Shown one piece after another: positions 18,435-27,002 of a DNA stretch of 64,000 bases. Made by a program: the position numbers and the translations under genes. The notes under the pieces are model-generated. The model searched no databases and was not told the DNA's origin. It worked only from the letters and a program-made list of their open reading frames with translations. Numbering within the stretch: the stretch's first letter is position 1; each line of letters opens with the position of its first letter. Source of the stretch: Pseudorhodobacter ferrugineus DSM 5888 (GTDB lineage: Bacteria > Pseudomonadota > Alphaproteobacteria > Rhodobacterales > Rhodobacteraceae); contig NZ_ATVN01000009.1 of assembly GCF_000420745.1 (NCBI RefSeq), forward strand, positions 87,452 through 151,451, written 5' to 3'.

Positions 18435-19192
18435 GCTTGGGCCTCCTGCAATTGGGAAAGGGAACGTGCGGCGGCGCGCGGCGAAAGCCCTACAAGCAGC
18501 ACGGCGGGGCCATTGGCCGCCATGACAGCTGCAGGCAAATTGGCCAAAGTTGTGCCGATGATCTGTTGGTCCGCGCGTGAGATATTGGCGACGATCGACA
18601 CAGGCGTATTGGCGGCGGCACCGTGCATCAGCAAACGGCCTTGGATATAGCGGGCCGATTTCTTGCCCATATAGATCGCTGTCACCTCATTGGTGCGGGC
18701 GATGCCTGCCCAATCATGATCGGCAAAACCTGCGATGTCATGGCCAGTCAGAATGCGCAGCGCGGTGTTGCGGCCCCGCCGTGTCAGAGATTGGCCGATT
18801 TCAGCGGCGGCAACGGTGGCCGAGGTAAGGCCGGGCAGGATGGTAAAGCGCAGGCCCGCCGCCTCTAGCGCCTCCATTTCCTCGTCCAGCCGCCCGAATA
18901 TGCCGCAATCGCCGCCTTTAAGGCGCACAACGCGCTTGCCGGTTTGCGCATGGGCCACCAAGATGGCGTCGATCGTATTCTGGCTGGTTTGCGGGCCAAA
19001 ACCCTCTTTGCCGACATCTACGCGCAAGGCATTCAAGGGGATCAATGCCAACACCTCGGGCCCGACAAGCCGGTCGTGGATCACTACCTCGGCGGCCTGC
19101 AAGGCATGATAGGCACCCAATGTCAGATGGGCCGCAGCACCGGGGCCTGCACCGACAAAGGTAACACTTTTGGGGTTTTGCAGGCTTTGCAT
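18431..19192 (-). CDS. cobA: Uroporphyrinogen-III C-methyltransferase (siroheme branch)
   Basis: A 253-residue SUMT-like enzyme that uses two SAM to turn uroporphyrinogen III into precorrin-2 for siroheme. VTFVGAGPGAAAHLTLGA, VVIHDRLV, RLKGGDCGIFGRLDEE and ILPGLTSATVAAAEIGQSLTRR match the family. Two usually invariant places differ: GAGPGDP is GAGPGAA, and RLKGGDPFVFGR is RLKGGDCGIFGR. ATG 19192 (MQSLQNPKSV) is the start; no precorrin-2 dehydrogenase/ferrochelatase domain is attached. It is the first gene of the sulfate-assimilation operon, divergent from an Lrp/AsnC regulator. Confidence 0.88.
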   Translation of the reverse strand: MQSLQNPKSVTFVGAGPGAAAHLTLGAYHALQAAEVVIHDRLVGPEVLALIPLNALRVDVGKEGFGPQTSQNTIDAILVAHAQTGKRVVRLKGGDCGIFGRLDEEMEALEAAGLRFTILPGLTSATVAAAEIGQSLTRRGRNTALRILTGHDIAGFADHDWAGIARTNEVTAIYMGKKSARYIQGRLLMHGAAANTPVSIVANISRADQQIIGTTLANLPAAVMAANGPAVLLVGLSPRAAARSLSQLQEAQA

Positions 19193-19225
19193 GGCTTTTC
19201 CTTTGGTTATCGCCTGCTCAATATA

Positions 19226-19278
19226 GAACATTATCCCGTATTTCCGCCATATACCCTTGCCAATAAGGACGTATGTTC
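19226..19278. promoter_or_regulatory. Candidate operator between the sulfur operon and lrp-like gene
   Basis: The 138-bp divergent spacer holds an inverted repeat GAACAT (19226-19231) / ATGTTC (19273-19278), with ATTATCC and GATAAT close by. Lrp/AsnC regulators often bind spaced, imperfect palindromes in such spacers. No experimental match is known to me. Confidence 0.3.
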
Positions 19279-19330
19279 CGATAATAAGGCAGCGCAGAAT
19301 GGGTGTTCTGCTAAACACAGGATCTTTGGA

Positions 19331-19792
19331 ATGGCAGCCCGATTGGATGAGATGGACCGGAAAATCCTTGCGGAGTTGCAAGATGATGCAGCGCAAAGTT
19401 TAGACGAAATTGCCCGCAAAGTGGGGTCGTCCAAGACGCCCGTCTGGAATCGCATCAAGCGGATGAAAGAAGACGGCGTTATCACGCGCCAAACAGTTTT
19501 GCTGCATGCCGAAGCGTTGGGGTTAGAGGCCTGTTTCTTCGTGCTGATCCGCACGTCGGAACATGAGGCGGATTGGCAGGCCAAGTTTCTGCGCGCCTTG
19601 CAAGAGCGGCCCGAGGTGCTGGAGGCGCACAGGCTGGCGGGGGATATTGATTACATTCTGAAAGTGCGGGTCAAAAATGCGCGTGCCTATGACATCTTTT
19701 ATCAAGCACTGATTTCCGAGGTGCGGATTTTCAATGTGACGGCGTTGCTGTCGATGGAAGAGATTAAGTCGACCACGGTTTTGCCTGTCTAA
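19331..19792 (+). CDS. Lrp/AsnC-family transcriptional regulator
   Basis: A 153-residue regulator with a winged helix (LDEMDRKILAELQDDAAQSLDEIARKVGSSKTPVWNRIKRM) and an RAM effector domain (ACFFVLIRTSEHEADWQAKF, HRLAGDIDYILKVRVKNARAYDIFYQ). The start is ATG 19331; the longer in-frame stretch upstream is antisense to cobA. Its divergent position suggests it controls the sulfate-assimilation operon, perhaps sensing cysteine or a related amino acid. This is inference from position. Confidence 0.9.
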   Translation: MAARLDEMDRKILAELQDDAAQSLDEIARKVGSSKTPVWNRIKRMKEDGVITRQTVLLHAEALGLEACFFVLIRTSEHEADWQAKFLRALQERPEVLEAHRLAGDIDYILKVRVKNARAYDIFYQALISEVRIFNVTALLSMEEIKSTTVLPV

Positions 19793-19803
19793 AGGCGGGG
19801 CAG

Positions 19804-19876
19804 GGGGGCTGTTTGCCCCCCTCTTTGCCTGACGGCAAATTCACCCCCCAAAGGTATTTTTACCAAGATGAAATAG
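19804..19876. repeat. Tripartite palindromic repeat copy B
   Basis: Three parts in order: hairpin GGGGGC..GCCCCC (19804-19820), hairpin TTTGCC-TGAC-GGCAAA (19824-19839), then CCCCCCAAAGGTATTTTTAC with CCAAGATGAAA. The same order occurs at 39016-39076 and 52955-53042. It lies between the 3' ends of the Lrp-like gene and the P450 gene and may terminate both. Confidence 0.65.
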
Positions 19877-19880
19877 CAGG

Positions 19881-21062
19881 TCAGGCCGTGACCATCAGGC
19901 GTTCAAGGCCGTGGAAATGGTACAGATCCGCATAGCGGGGTGGGGTGGATAGCCGCAGGTTTGGCAGGCGGTCAAACAAGATTGGCAGCGCGACTTGCAA
20001 TTCCAGCCGCGCCAAAGGGGCGCCGACGCAAAAATGCAGGCCTGCGCCAAAGCTGAGGTTTGCTTTTGCCGCGCGGTTTGGGTTGAACTGATCAGGCGCG
20101 TCAAAAGCGGCCGGGTCACGGTTAGCTGCGGCCAGCAGCAGCGCCACCTCGGACCCTTTAGGGATTACGTGGCCCATCACCTCTACGTCTTCATAGGCAT
20201 AGCGGGTGAACATGTGAAGCGCGGGATCAAAGCGGATGATCTCTTCGACCACAGCCTCGATCGGGGCTGCGTCAATGGCGGTGCCGGTTTCAAGCAGCGT
20301 TTTCACGCCGTTGCCGATGGTGTGCACCGTCGCCTCGTGCCCCGCATTCAAGAGCAGGATGCAGGTGGTGATCAGCTCATCTGTTGAAAGTTTCTCGCCA
20401 TCTTCCTCGGCGGCGATCAAATGGGTGATCAGATCATCGGCAGGCTGGTTGCGCCGCGCATCCACATAGCTGCGCATAAAGGTACTAAAATCGCGGCTTG
20501 CATCGGCTGCGGCATCTTCAACCGCGCGGCTGCGGCCAGCAATGTACATTTTCACCATCGCATTGGACCAGCGCAAAAGGTCATCGCCCATGTCTTCGGG
20601 GACCCCTAAAAGGCGGGCGATAATGGTCACCGGCAGGCTCTGGCCGAAATGTTGGAGCAAGTTGAAATCACCCTTGGGGAAGGCGTCAATCAGGTCATGG
20701 GTCAGTTGCGCAATTTCGGGGGCAAGCGCGTTGATGCGACGTGAGGTAAAGGCGCGCATGACCAAACCGCGCAGGCGTGCGTGGCGCGGCGGTTCCAGTT
20801 CCAGCATCGAATGCGCCTCGACCGCATAGAACGGCATAGTGTGCGGCGCGATTTCGGGTTGCTGATCGGCAGGTATTTCACGCCCAAACCGCCGGTCGCG
20901 CAGAATGGCATTTACGGCGGCGTAAGAGGTGGCACAGGTTTTGCCATACTCTTGCCAGTGAAAGAACGGGCCAGCGGCGCGGGCACGATCATAAAACGCA
21001 TAGGGATTCTGGACAAAGTCCGGATCGTTTGGTGATTGCGACAGGCTTTGCATTGCGTTCAC
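19881..21062 (-). CDS. Cytochrome P450
   Basis: A 393-residue soluble bacterial P450 (CYP). The I-helix LLNAGHEATVHTIGNG, the ExxR in EEIIRFDP, the PERF-like region DQFNPNR and the heme loop FGAGLHFCVGAPLARLE (axial Cys) are intact. The start is GTG 21062, whose GTGA overlaps the tpiA stop; ATG 21053 is an alternative. No ferredoxin or reductase gene is adjacent, but a ferredoxin-NADP reductase is at 14423-15259. The substrate is unknown. Confidence 0.93.
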   Translation of the reverse strand: MNAMQSLSQSPNDPDFVQNPYAFYDRARAAGPFFHWQEYGKTCATSYAAVNAILRDRRFGREIPADQQPEIAPHTMPFYAVEAHSMLELEPPRHARLRGLVMRAFTSRRINALAPEIAQLTHDLIDAFPKGDFNLLQHFGQSLPVTIIARLLGVPEDMGDDLLRWSNAMVKMYIAGRSRAVEDAAADASRDFSTFMRSYVDARRNQPADDLITHLIAAEEDGEKLSTDELITTCILLLNAGHEATVHTIGNGVKTLLETGTAIDAAPIEAVVEEIIRFDPALHMFTRYAYEDVEVMGHVIPKGSEVALLLAAANRDPAAFDAPDQFNPNRAAKANLSFGAGLHFCVGAPLARLELQVALPILFDRLPNLRLSTPPRYADLYHFHGLERLMVTA

Positions 21063-21805
21063 GCTTGGGTCAGGGCCGCGACAATCGGCGCAAAATCGGC
21101 GGCCTTCAGGCTTGCGCCCCCCACCAACGCGCCATCAACATTCGGCAGCGCAAAAATCGCCGCCGCATTCGACGCCTTGACCGACCCGCCATAGAGAAGC
21201 CGCATGCCCTGCGCCGCCGCCCCGTAGCGATTGATAACCGCGGCGCGTATATGCGCGTGAACCTCGGCAACTTCGTCCAAAGTGGGGGTGCGGCCAGTGC
21301 CAATGGCCCAAACGGGTTCATAGGCAATCACCAAAGCATCTGGCCTATTCATATCTGGCGGCAAAGATCCGTCAAGTTGGCCGCCAATCACTGCCAGCGT
21401 CTTACCCGCATCGCGCTGCGCCTCGGTTTCACCCACACAGACAATCGCCGTCAAACCAGCGGCTTGGGCGGCAATCGTTTTGGCCTGAACCAAAGCATCC
21501 GTTTCCAAGTGGTCGGCGCGGCGTTCGGAATGGCCAAGGATCACATGGCTAGCACCTGCATCCACTAACATTTGCGCCGAAATATCGCCTGTATGCGCAC
21601 CCGAACCCTGTGCGTGGCAATCTTGCCCACCAACGCTCAGGGCCGATCCGGTCGCCACTTCCGCCATGCGCGCCACCAATGTCGCAGGCGGGCACAACAG
21701 CATATCGCAACTTGTTGCCGGATGGGCCGCAATCAAAGCCTTCACCTCGGCCAGTGCCGCAGCCGAGCCGTTCATCTTCCAGTTTCCAGCCGCCAGTTTA
21801 CGCAT
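21059..21805 (-). CDS. tpiA: Triosephosphate isomerase
   Basis: A 248-residue TIM-barrel enzyme interconverting dihydroxyacetone phosphate and glyceraldehyde 3-phosphate. It contains AAGNWKMNG (catalytic Lys), ILGHSERR (catalytic His), AYEPVWAIGTGRTP (catalytic Glu) and the phosphate loop LLYGGSVKASN. Length is normal. Its TGA overlaps the P450 GTG start, so the P450 could be translated from tpiA mRNA. Confidence 0.97.
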   Translation of the reverse strand: MRKLAAGNWKMNGSAAALAEVKALIAAHPATSCDMLLCPPATLVARMAEVATGSALSVGGQDCHAQGSGAHTGDISAQMLVDAGASHVILGHSERRADHLETDALVQAKTIAAQAAGLTAIVCVGETEAQRDAGKTLAVIGGQLDGSLPPDMNRPDALVIAYEPVWAIGTGRTPTLDEVAEVHAHIRAAVINRYGAAAQGMRLLYGGSVKASNAAAIFALPNVDGALVGGASLKAADFAPIVAALTQA

Positions 21806-21877
21806 ATCCGTCCCTCCAAACCTGTTTCACTAGGTTTACGGGATATTTCAGGCTTTGGGAACGGATCAAACCGTGGC

Positions 21878-21910
21878 ATTTTATCTTGGTCAAAATACCT
21901 CCGCCGGAGG
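21878..21910. repeat. Palindromic repeat copy C (short)
   Basis: ATTTTATCTTGGTCAAAATA followed by CCTCCGCCGGAGG. The ATCTTGGT..AAATACC part matches the 3' core of copy B (19844-19873) in reverse orientation; the flanking GC hairpins of the longer copies are reduced to the short palindrome CCTCCGCCGGAGG. Confidence 0.5.
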
Positions 21911-21952
21911 CTCGGTTTTCGCCCCATGCACAGCGCCAAACGGTTTAACGGA

Positions 21953-22303
21953 TCACGCGTCTTTAAATTTGATCGATTCACCGCAACCGCATGCCTCGGC
22001 CACATTGGGGTTACGAAATTTGAACCCCGCCTCGAGCAATGAGGTTTCATAGTCAATTTCGGTCCCGATCAGGAACATCTGCGCCATCGGTGCAATCATC
22101 ACCCGCGCGCCGTCTTGTTCAACCGTTTCGTCCAGTGGGTTAACCGATGTCACATAGTCCATCGTGTATTCCATACCCGCGCAGCCGCCCTTTTTCACCC
22201 CGATGCGCAGGCCGGTCGACCCTTGTTTTTGCATAAGGCGCGCGATTTGCTTGGTCGCGGCGGGGGTCAGGGTTACTGCGGCTTTTCCGGGAATACCGAA
22301 CAT
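21953..22303 (-). CDS. A-type iron-sulfur carrier (IscA/SufA/ErpA family)
   Basis: A 116-residue A-type carrier that delivers Fe-S clusters to apoproteins. The signature GVKKGGCAGMEYTMDYV, with its first Cys, and the C-terminal EACGCGESI (CxC) are present. It sits next to a SufT-like gene on the same strand, separated by about 75 bp. Whether it is SufA or ErpA cannot be told from sequence reading. Confidence 0.93.
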   Translation of the reverse strand: MFGIPGKAAVTLTPAATKQIARLMQKQGSTGLRIGVKKGGCAGMEYTMDYVTSVNPLDETVEQDGARVMIAPMAQMFLIGTEIDYETSLLEAGFKFRNPNVAEACGCGESIKFKDA

Positions 22304-22378
22304 TTTGGTCGTCCTTTATATCGATATCTTCAATATAGGAATTTGGGCGGCAATCTCAAGTCCGGCGCTATGACAGGC

Positions 22379-22741
22379 TCACATAAAACCGAGTTCAAGT
22401 CGTGCCTCGTCCGACATCATCTCCATCCCCCAAGGCGGCTCAAACGTCATGCCGACATTGACTGACTTTACACCTGCCAACGGCTCTACCGCGTCAGCAA
22501 CCCAGCCTGGCATCTCGCCTGCAACGGGGCAGCCCGGAGCGGTCAGCGACATCAAAATTTCGACTTCATTTTCATCAGAAATTTCAATTGTATAGATCAA
22601 GCCAAGGTCGTGAATGTTCACCGGAATTTCCGGATCAAACACTGTGCGACATGCTTCGACCACTTGGTCATACAGCGGGTGATCTGTTGTCGATGGCTTG
22701 ATCAAAGGCGTGCCTTCGATGCGGTCCTGTGGTTGGTTCAT
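22379..22741 (-). CDS. SufT-like DUF59 Fe-S assembly protein
   Basis: A 120-residue MIP18/DUF59 protein with CRTVFDPEIPVNIHDLGLIY, SLTAPGCPVAGEMPGWV and VNVGMTFEPPWGMEMMSDEAR. SufT-type proteins help Fe-S maturation. In many alphaproteobacteria this gene follows the suf operon; here only the A-type carrier is adjacent and the sufBCDS genes are not in the window. Confidence 0.92.
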   Translation of the reverse strand: MNQPQDRIEGTPLIKPSTTDHPLYDQVVEACRTVFDPEIPVNIHDLGLIYTIEISDENEVEILMSLTAPGCPVAGEMPGWVADAVEPLAGVKSVNVGMTFEPPWGMEMMSDEARLELGFM

Positions 22742-22817
22742 CTTGGCCTCACGTATTATTCTGACTGAATATATAGGGAATTATTCTGCGGGCGTCCAGA
22801 GGTTGCACCAAATGAAA

Positions 22818-22845
22818 GCGCCCTGACCATCAAAGGGCAGGGCGC
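22818..22845 (-). terminator. Hairpin downstream of ssb
   Basis: A perfect 8-bp stem GCGCCCTG / CAGGGCGC with a 12-nt loop lies about 50 bp past the ssb stop on the minus strand, followed by TTTCATTT. A second GC hairpin, GGGG/CCCC, lies between. The T-run is imperfect, so efficiency is uncertain. Confidence 0.5.
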
Positions 22846-22893
22846 GCGGGGGGGGGCTGGCCCCTTTTTCCGTTTCATCCGGCCAAATCGTAC

Positions 22894-23412
22894 TTAGAAC
22901 GGGATTTCATCATCCATGTCAGACCGGCCACCGCCGCCCGAAGACGCACCACCGCCACGGTTTGACCCTCCCGAAGAGCCGCCGCCTTCATAACCGCCGC
23001 CTTCATAACCGCCGTCATTGCCCGATCCGCCGCCGGACCCGCCGCCCGATCCGCCATCATTGCGACCGCCAAGCAGGGTCAATTCGCCGCGATAGGGGCG
23101 TAGCACCACTTCGGTCGTGTATTTCTCGGCACCTGATTGGTCCTGCCACTTGCGGGTTTCCAACTGGCCTTCGATATAAACCGTCGAGCCTTTGCGCAGA
23201 TACTTTTCTGCAATCCCGCCCAACGCCTCGTTCAAAATCGACACGCGGTGCCATTCGGTCCGCTCTTTCCGCTCGCCACTGGCTTTGTCGCGCCATGTCT
23301 CGGACGTGGCGATGTTCAGGTTTACCACCTTGCCACCATTGCCAAAGGTGCGCACTTCGGGGTCGCGGCCCAGATTTCCAACGATGATAACTTTGTTTAC
23401 TGATCCAGCCAT
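22894..23412 (-). CDS. ssb: Single-stranded DNA-binding protein
   Basis: A 172-residue SSB. The N-terminal OB fold ([39 protein letters not shown]) is followed by a glycine/serine-rich linker and the conserved acidic tip MDDEIPF that recruits repair and replication partners. The start is ATG 23412; the longer frame upstream adds Arg-rich residues unlike the family. Confidence 0.96.
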   Translation of the reverse strand: MAGSVNKVIIVGNLGRDPEVRTFGNGGKVVNLNIATSETWRDKASGERKERTEWHRVSILNEALGGIAEKYLRKGSTVYIEGQLETRKWQDQSGAEKYTTEVVLRPYRGELTLLGGRNDGGSGGGSGGGSGNDGGYEGGGYEGGGSSGGSNRGGGASSGGGGRSDMDDEIPF

Positions 23413-23677
23413 GTGGCCCCCCGCCAAAGTGATGCACAGTCTTGGCTGTGCCTGATTCCGTTCCCGCCTTCGGCACCTTCGCCGAAACTGGTTAACAAAT
23501 GCTATATCCCTGCTCGCCCCGCGCCGCAACAAGGTCGCCATGTTTAAGGGCCGCAAAATGGACCCAATCCGCCCCAACAGTGCCAACAACGCACCGCCGC
23601 AAGCCTGTGAAGGGCTGGCTATTGTGGCCATTTAAACTATAATCCGAAGGATTGGTGGGGTGATTCAGGGCGAGCGC

Positions 23678-24274
23678 ATGCTTCGTGCAATTTTTATAAT
23701 TTGTATTACAGCAATTCTATCGGTTGGTCCGGTTCTTGCCGAAGGCCTTGTATTGTCTGGTAAATCGAACTCTCGCAAGGCGGTGTTCAAATCACAGACG
23801 CGGCTGCTTGATACGCGTTTATCCAAACAGTATTCGGCTTCGGTACGCTTGCAGCCGAACCCGATTGTGGTGCCCAAAGATGCCACTGTTCCTAGGTTTC
23901 GTGGCAGTTACAAAGGGGAGTATTTGGCGGTGGCCAAGGCCGCTGCGCGCAAACACTCCATTCCCGAAGACCTGTTTTTGCGGCTGGTTCAACAGGAATC
24001 CGGTTGGAACCCATCGGCGCAATCCCATGCCGGTGCCACGGGGCTTGCACAGCTTATGCCCGGGACCGCGCGCAAATTGGGCGTAAACATTAACGATCCG
24101 CATCAAAACCTTGAGGGCGGCGCACGTTATTTGCGCATGATGTACAATAAATTCGGCAGTTGGCGGCTGGCGCTGGCCGCTTACAACGCGGGGCCGGGTG
24201 CCGTTGAAAAACATGCGGGTATCCCGCCCTATGCAGAAACCCGCAACTATGTTCGTATCATTCTGGGCAGCTAA
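23678..24274 (+). CDS. Lytic transglycosylase (SLT domain)
   Basis: A 198-residue exported protein starting with a signal peptide ([23 protein letters not shown]). The C-terminal half is an SLT/goose-lysozyme-like domain: [14 protein letters not shown] with catalytic Glu, [27 protein letters not shown] and [18 protein letters not shown]. It cuts peptidoglycan glycan strands in the periplasm. GTG 23660 is an in-frame alternative, but ATG 23678 places the signal peptide correctly. The domain is short, without other cell-wall modules. Confidence 0.9.
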   Translation: MLRAIFIICITAILSVGPVLAEGLVLSGKSNSRKAVFKSQTRLLDTRLSKQYSASVRLQPNPIVVPKDATVPRFRGSYKGEYLAVAKAAARKHSIPEDLFLRLVQQESGWNPSAQSHAGATGLAQLMPGTARKLGVNINDPHQNLEGGARYLRMMYNKFGSWRLALAAYNAGPGAVEKHAGIPPYAETRNYVRIILGS

Positions 24275-24295
24275 CTCGGTTCGCGGGACTAACCT

Positions 24296-24835
24296 TTGCA
24301 AGGTCGGATTATAGACTTGGACGCTGCAACAGACCTAAGCTTTACCCGGATCCTGGCCGTGCCGCGCGTCGTGATTTGCGACTGTTGGACCCAAGCCGCG
24401 CACATCTCCCATTTCTTTGTTCCCGCTCCGCATAAGGTGACCGCATGTGATATTGACCTGCGGGTTGGCGGGCGGTTCACCACGATCTTTGATGTGGGGC
24501 GCAATGTGGTCGAGAACAAGGGTGTTTATCTGGAGTTGATCCCGCAACAAGAGCTGGTCTTTACTGATGCTTACACCGAAGGCTGGAAGCCAGCGCCGGA
24601 CTCGTTCATGACGGTAATTATCCTGCTTTCGGATGCAGGCGATGGGAAAATCAGCTATACCGCCATGGCCCGCCACCGCACCGCCGAGCTGCGCCAGAGG
24701 CATGAGGATATGGAGTTCTTTGACGGGTGGGGCATTGCCGCCACGCAATTGGAAGCCTGTGCCAAAGCTGCTTTAAGGGCCGCCTGCGGGCTAGCCGCAG
24801 GGGATTGGCTTAGATCAACTCTCCCGCTGGAGTGA
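24296..24835 (+). CDS. SRPBCC/AHSA1-like domain protein
   Basis: About 179 residues from TTG 24296; TTG 24317 is another possible start. [46 protein letters not shown] and [42 protein letters not shown] fit the START-like AHSA1 family, small barrel proteins that bind hydrophobic ligands or chaperones. The C-terminus extends beyond the usual end and its last 26 nt overlap the serS 3' end on the other strand. Function unknown. Confidence 0.8.
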   Translation: MQGRIIDLDAATDLSFTRILAVPRVVICDCWTQAAHISHFFVPAPHKVTACDIDLRVGGRFTTIFDVGRNVVENKGVYLELIPQQELVFTDAYTEGWKPAPDSFMTVIILLSDAGDGKISYTAMARHRTAELRQRHEDMEFFDGWGIAATQLEACAKAALRAACGLAAGDWLRSTLPLE

Positions 24836-26102
24836 CCCGTGTTTTGCCGCGTAGATAGGGGTGCAGGGCGGCAGGCAGATCGACTGACCCATCCGCTTGC
24901 TGACCGTTTTCCAGCACCGCGATCAAGCAGCGCCCAACCGCAAGGCCCGAGCCGTTGAGGGTGTGCACAAACTCGGGCTTGCCACCCGCTGCGGGTTTAT
25001 AGCGGGCGTTCATGCGGCGGGCCTGAAAGTCGCCGCAGACGGACACCGAGCTGATTTCACGGTAGGTATCTTGGCCTGGCAACCACACCTCTAGGTCGTG
25101 GGTTTTGGTAGAGCCGAAGCCCATATCGCCGGTGCAAAGCACCATCACGCGGTAGGGCAGGTTCAGTTTCTGCAAGATTGCCTCGGCGCAAGCGGTCATG
25201 CGATCGTGTTCGGCGAGGGAGGTTTCGGGGGTGGTGATGCTGACCATTTCCACCTTTTCGAACTGATGCTGGCGCAGCATGCCGCTGGTATCGCGACCCG
25301 CCGATCCCGCCTCAGATCGGAAACATTGGGTGTGGGCGGTCATGCGGATGGGAAGCTGGGAGGCGTCGAGGGTGTCGCCTGCGACGGTGTTCGTTAGCGT
25401 GACCTCGGAGGTCGGGATCAGCCACCAGCCGTTGGTGGTTTGATAGCTGTCCTCGCTGAATTTCGGCAGGTTTCCGGTGCCGAACATGGCGTCGTCTTTT
25501 ACCAGAACGGGGGTCCAGACCTCATTCAAGCCGTGGTCTTCGATATGGGTGTCGAGCATGAATTGGGAGAGGGCGCGGTGGATGCGGATCATGGCGCCGC
25601 GTAGGACAACGAAACGGGAGCCGGAAAGTTTGGCGGCGGTTTGGAAATCGAGGCCGGGGAGGGCGGCGGGGAGTTGGTAGTGTTCCAAGGGTTTGAAATC
25701 GAGCGCGCGGGGGGTGCCCCAGCGGCGAAGCTCAAGGTTATCAGCCTCGGATTTGCCATCGGGAACCGAAGGGAGGGGCAGGTTATCGATGCCCATCAAA
25801 AGGTCGCGCAGGCGGGTGTCTTCGATCGCGGCCTGTTCATTCAAGGCGGCGATGGCGGCTTTTTTATCGGCGACCAAGGCGCGGAGGCGGTCAAATTCGG
25901 CGTCATTTCCGGCCCCTTTGGCGGCGCCTGCCTGTTTTGAGGCGGCGTTTTGGGCGGCGGTTTCGGTTTCGGAGGCCAGAATTTTGGCGCGGCGGGCAGC
26001 ATCGATTTCAAGGATTTGAGACGAGAGGGGGGCCATGCCGCGGCGGGCAAGGGCGGCATCAAAGGCTGCTGGGTTGTCTCGGATCATCTTAATATCGTGC
26101 AT
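24810..26102 (-). CDS. serS: Seryl-tRNA synthetase
   Basis: A 430-residue class II synthetase charging tRNA-Ser. The N-terminal helical arm (coiled coil, about residues 25-105) contacts the long variable arm of tRNA-Ser. The catalytic core contains motif 2 ([20 protein letters not shown]), [19 protein letters not shown] and motif 3 ([18 protein letters not shown]). Length is normal. It reads away from the scarred region at 26180-27724. Confidence 0.97.
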   Translation of the reverse strand: MHDIKMIRDNPAAFDAALARRGMAPLSSQILEIDAARRAKILASETETAAQNAASKQAGAAKGAGNDAEFDRLRALVADKKAAIAALNEQAAIEDTRLRDLLMGIDNLPLPSVPDGKSEADNLELRRWGTPRALDFKPLEHYQLPAALPGLDFQTAAKLSGSRFVVLRGAMIRIHRALSQFMLDTHIEDHGLNEVWTPVLVKDDAMFGTGNLPKFSEDSYQTTNGWWLIPTSEVTLTNTVAGDTLDASQLPIRMTAHTQCFRSEAGSAGRDTSGMLRQHQFEKVEMVSITTPETSLAEHDRMTACAEAILQKLNLPYRVMVLCTGDMGFGSTKTHDLEVWLPGQDTYREISSVSVCGDFQARRMNARYKPAAGGKPEFVHTLNGSGLAVGRCLIAVLENGQQADGSVDLPAALHPYLRGKTRVTPAGELI

Positions 26103-26179
26103 TTTTTCGGCCCTTTAAATGGATGGGCTAGATATGCCCGATTATGGGGAAAAGGGGAACGGGCAATTTTGACCGCAGG

Positions 26180-26260
26180 TGTTCGCGCGCGGACATTTTG
26201 GTAAGAGGTTGAATTTATGGGGTAATAGGATTTTTGTTAACCAAATTTTAACGCGGACGC
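26180..26260 (+). repeat. Two-part intergenic element, copy 2 (GC palindrome plus CtrA-like site)
   Basis: TGTTCGCGCGCGGACA (26180-26195) and TTAA-N7-TTAA (26237-26251) are separated by 41 nt and followed by CGCGGACGC, exactly the layout of the inverted copy at 6158-6238. Bases shared inside the gap include the opening TTTT and the closing GATTTTTG. Here the element sits upstream of serS and of the broken methyltransferase, with no gene start close on the plus strand. Confidence 0.65.
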
Positions 26261-26284
26261 AGGGGTGTTTGCGGCAGGGGCAGA

Positions 26285-26308
26285 GTCGGGGTGAACCCCG
26301 ACCTACGG
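26285..26308. repeat. Palindrome with CTACGG tail, copy 1
   Basis: GTCGGGG-TGAA-CCCCGAC is a perfect 7-bp stem followed directly by CTACGG. It is one of three palindromes with different stems but the same tail around the broken methyltransferase. Confidence 0.6.
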
Positions 26309-26322
26309 GGGTGCGGGGCGGT

Positions 26323-26349
26323 GGTGCGCAATGAATGCGCACCCTACGG
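26323..26349. repeat. Palindrome with CTACGG tail, copy 2
   Basis: GGTGCGCA-ATGAA-TGCGCACC is a perfect 8-bp stem followed by CTACGG, 14 bp after copy 1 in the same orientation. Palindromes built on GTGCGCA with a CCTACG end resemble REP-type elements seen in Rhodobacterales. Confidence 0.65.
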
Positions 26350-26389
26350 GGCGGGTGGCGGGGTCGTGGGTAGGAACGCCAACCATCTG

Positions 26390-26485
26390 CGCAACAATGC
26401 GGCGGCGGCGGTGCGGTTGCTGGAACTACACCGCGTTTTGAAGCCGACGGGGAGTTTGTATTTACACTGTGACGTTAGAGCCTAG
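26390..26485 (+). pseudogene. Fragment of a site-specific DNA methyltransferase (N-terminal part)
   Basis: The frame reads NHLRNNAAAAVRLLELHRVLKPTGSLYLHCD and then stops two codons past the junction. The block LxELHRVLKPTGSLYLHCD is the helix and strand after the catalytic motif in N6-adenine/N4-cytosine methyltransferases of the beta group. The sequence before it and the ~300 residues that should follow are missing. The other end of the gene is at 27003-27692. Confidence 0.75.
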
Positions 26486-26927
26486 GCACGGAAAAGACCA
26501 AACCGCGCAAAATCTCGGTGCCATCCACATCAAGTCTGCATACTGCTTCAAATCGCGCATTTTCAACGCGACGCCTTAAGTCATCAGGCAGGCTTTGAAG
26601 TTCGGCCACTTCATTTTCTGTTGGTGTTTTGCACCATGACCAAGCGTCTTTGAACCATGGCTGTACCTCTAGCGGGACGCCGAAATATCTGCGTTTCCGA
26701 TTGGCAACTGAGAGATATCTGAAATATTTTGGCGGATTGTAGCCATTCTGCTCTGGAACTTCAGCGTCTAAAATGATGGCCCGAAACCCGCTTTTAAATG
26801 ACAGCGTATATGCACCGTCTGGAAGATCGGGAAGGCTCGGGTACCCCGAGCGATAAAACGAATACGCATAAAGGGCTATGTAGCTTGCAACGGCTATACC
26901 TACGATCCGAAGTCCCCATCGTTTCAT
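26475..26927 (-). CDS. Small single-pass membrane protein of unknown function
   Basis: A 150-residue protein with one N-terminal membrane helix (GIAVASYIALYAYSFY) and a soluble C-terminal part (YTLSFKSGFRAIILDAEVPE ... YFGVPLEVQPWFKDAWSWC). I recognise no family. It sits exactly between the two halves of a broken DNA methyltransferase gene, opposite in strand and AT-richer than the flanks, so it probably arrived with the insertion or deletion that broke that gene. Confidence 0.65.
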   Translation of the reverse strand: MKRWGLRIVGIAVASYIALYAYSFYRSGYPSLPDLPDGAYTLSFKSGFRAIILDAEVPEQNGYNPPKYFRYLSVANRKRRYFGVPLEVQPWFKDAWSWCKTPTENEVAELQSLPDDLRRRVENARFEAVCRLDVDGTEILRGLVFSVPRL

Positions 26928-27002
26928 ATGTTCTCCGGCTTCTGTTCAACTACTTATGTCCTGTCATTGTTCCAGATTAAATTCGGCTGATCAACGCCTT
27001 AA

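Noticed and set aside
23413..23480. LexA box (GTTC-N7-GTTC) upstream of ssb
   Set aside because: One GTTC is present but the second half-site does not occur at the required spacing.
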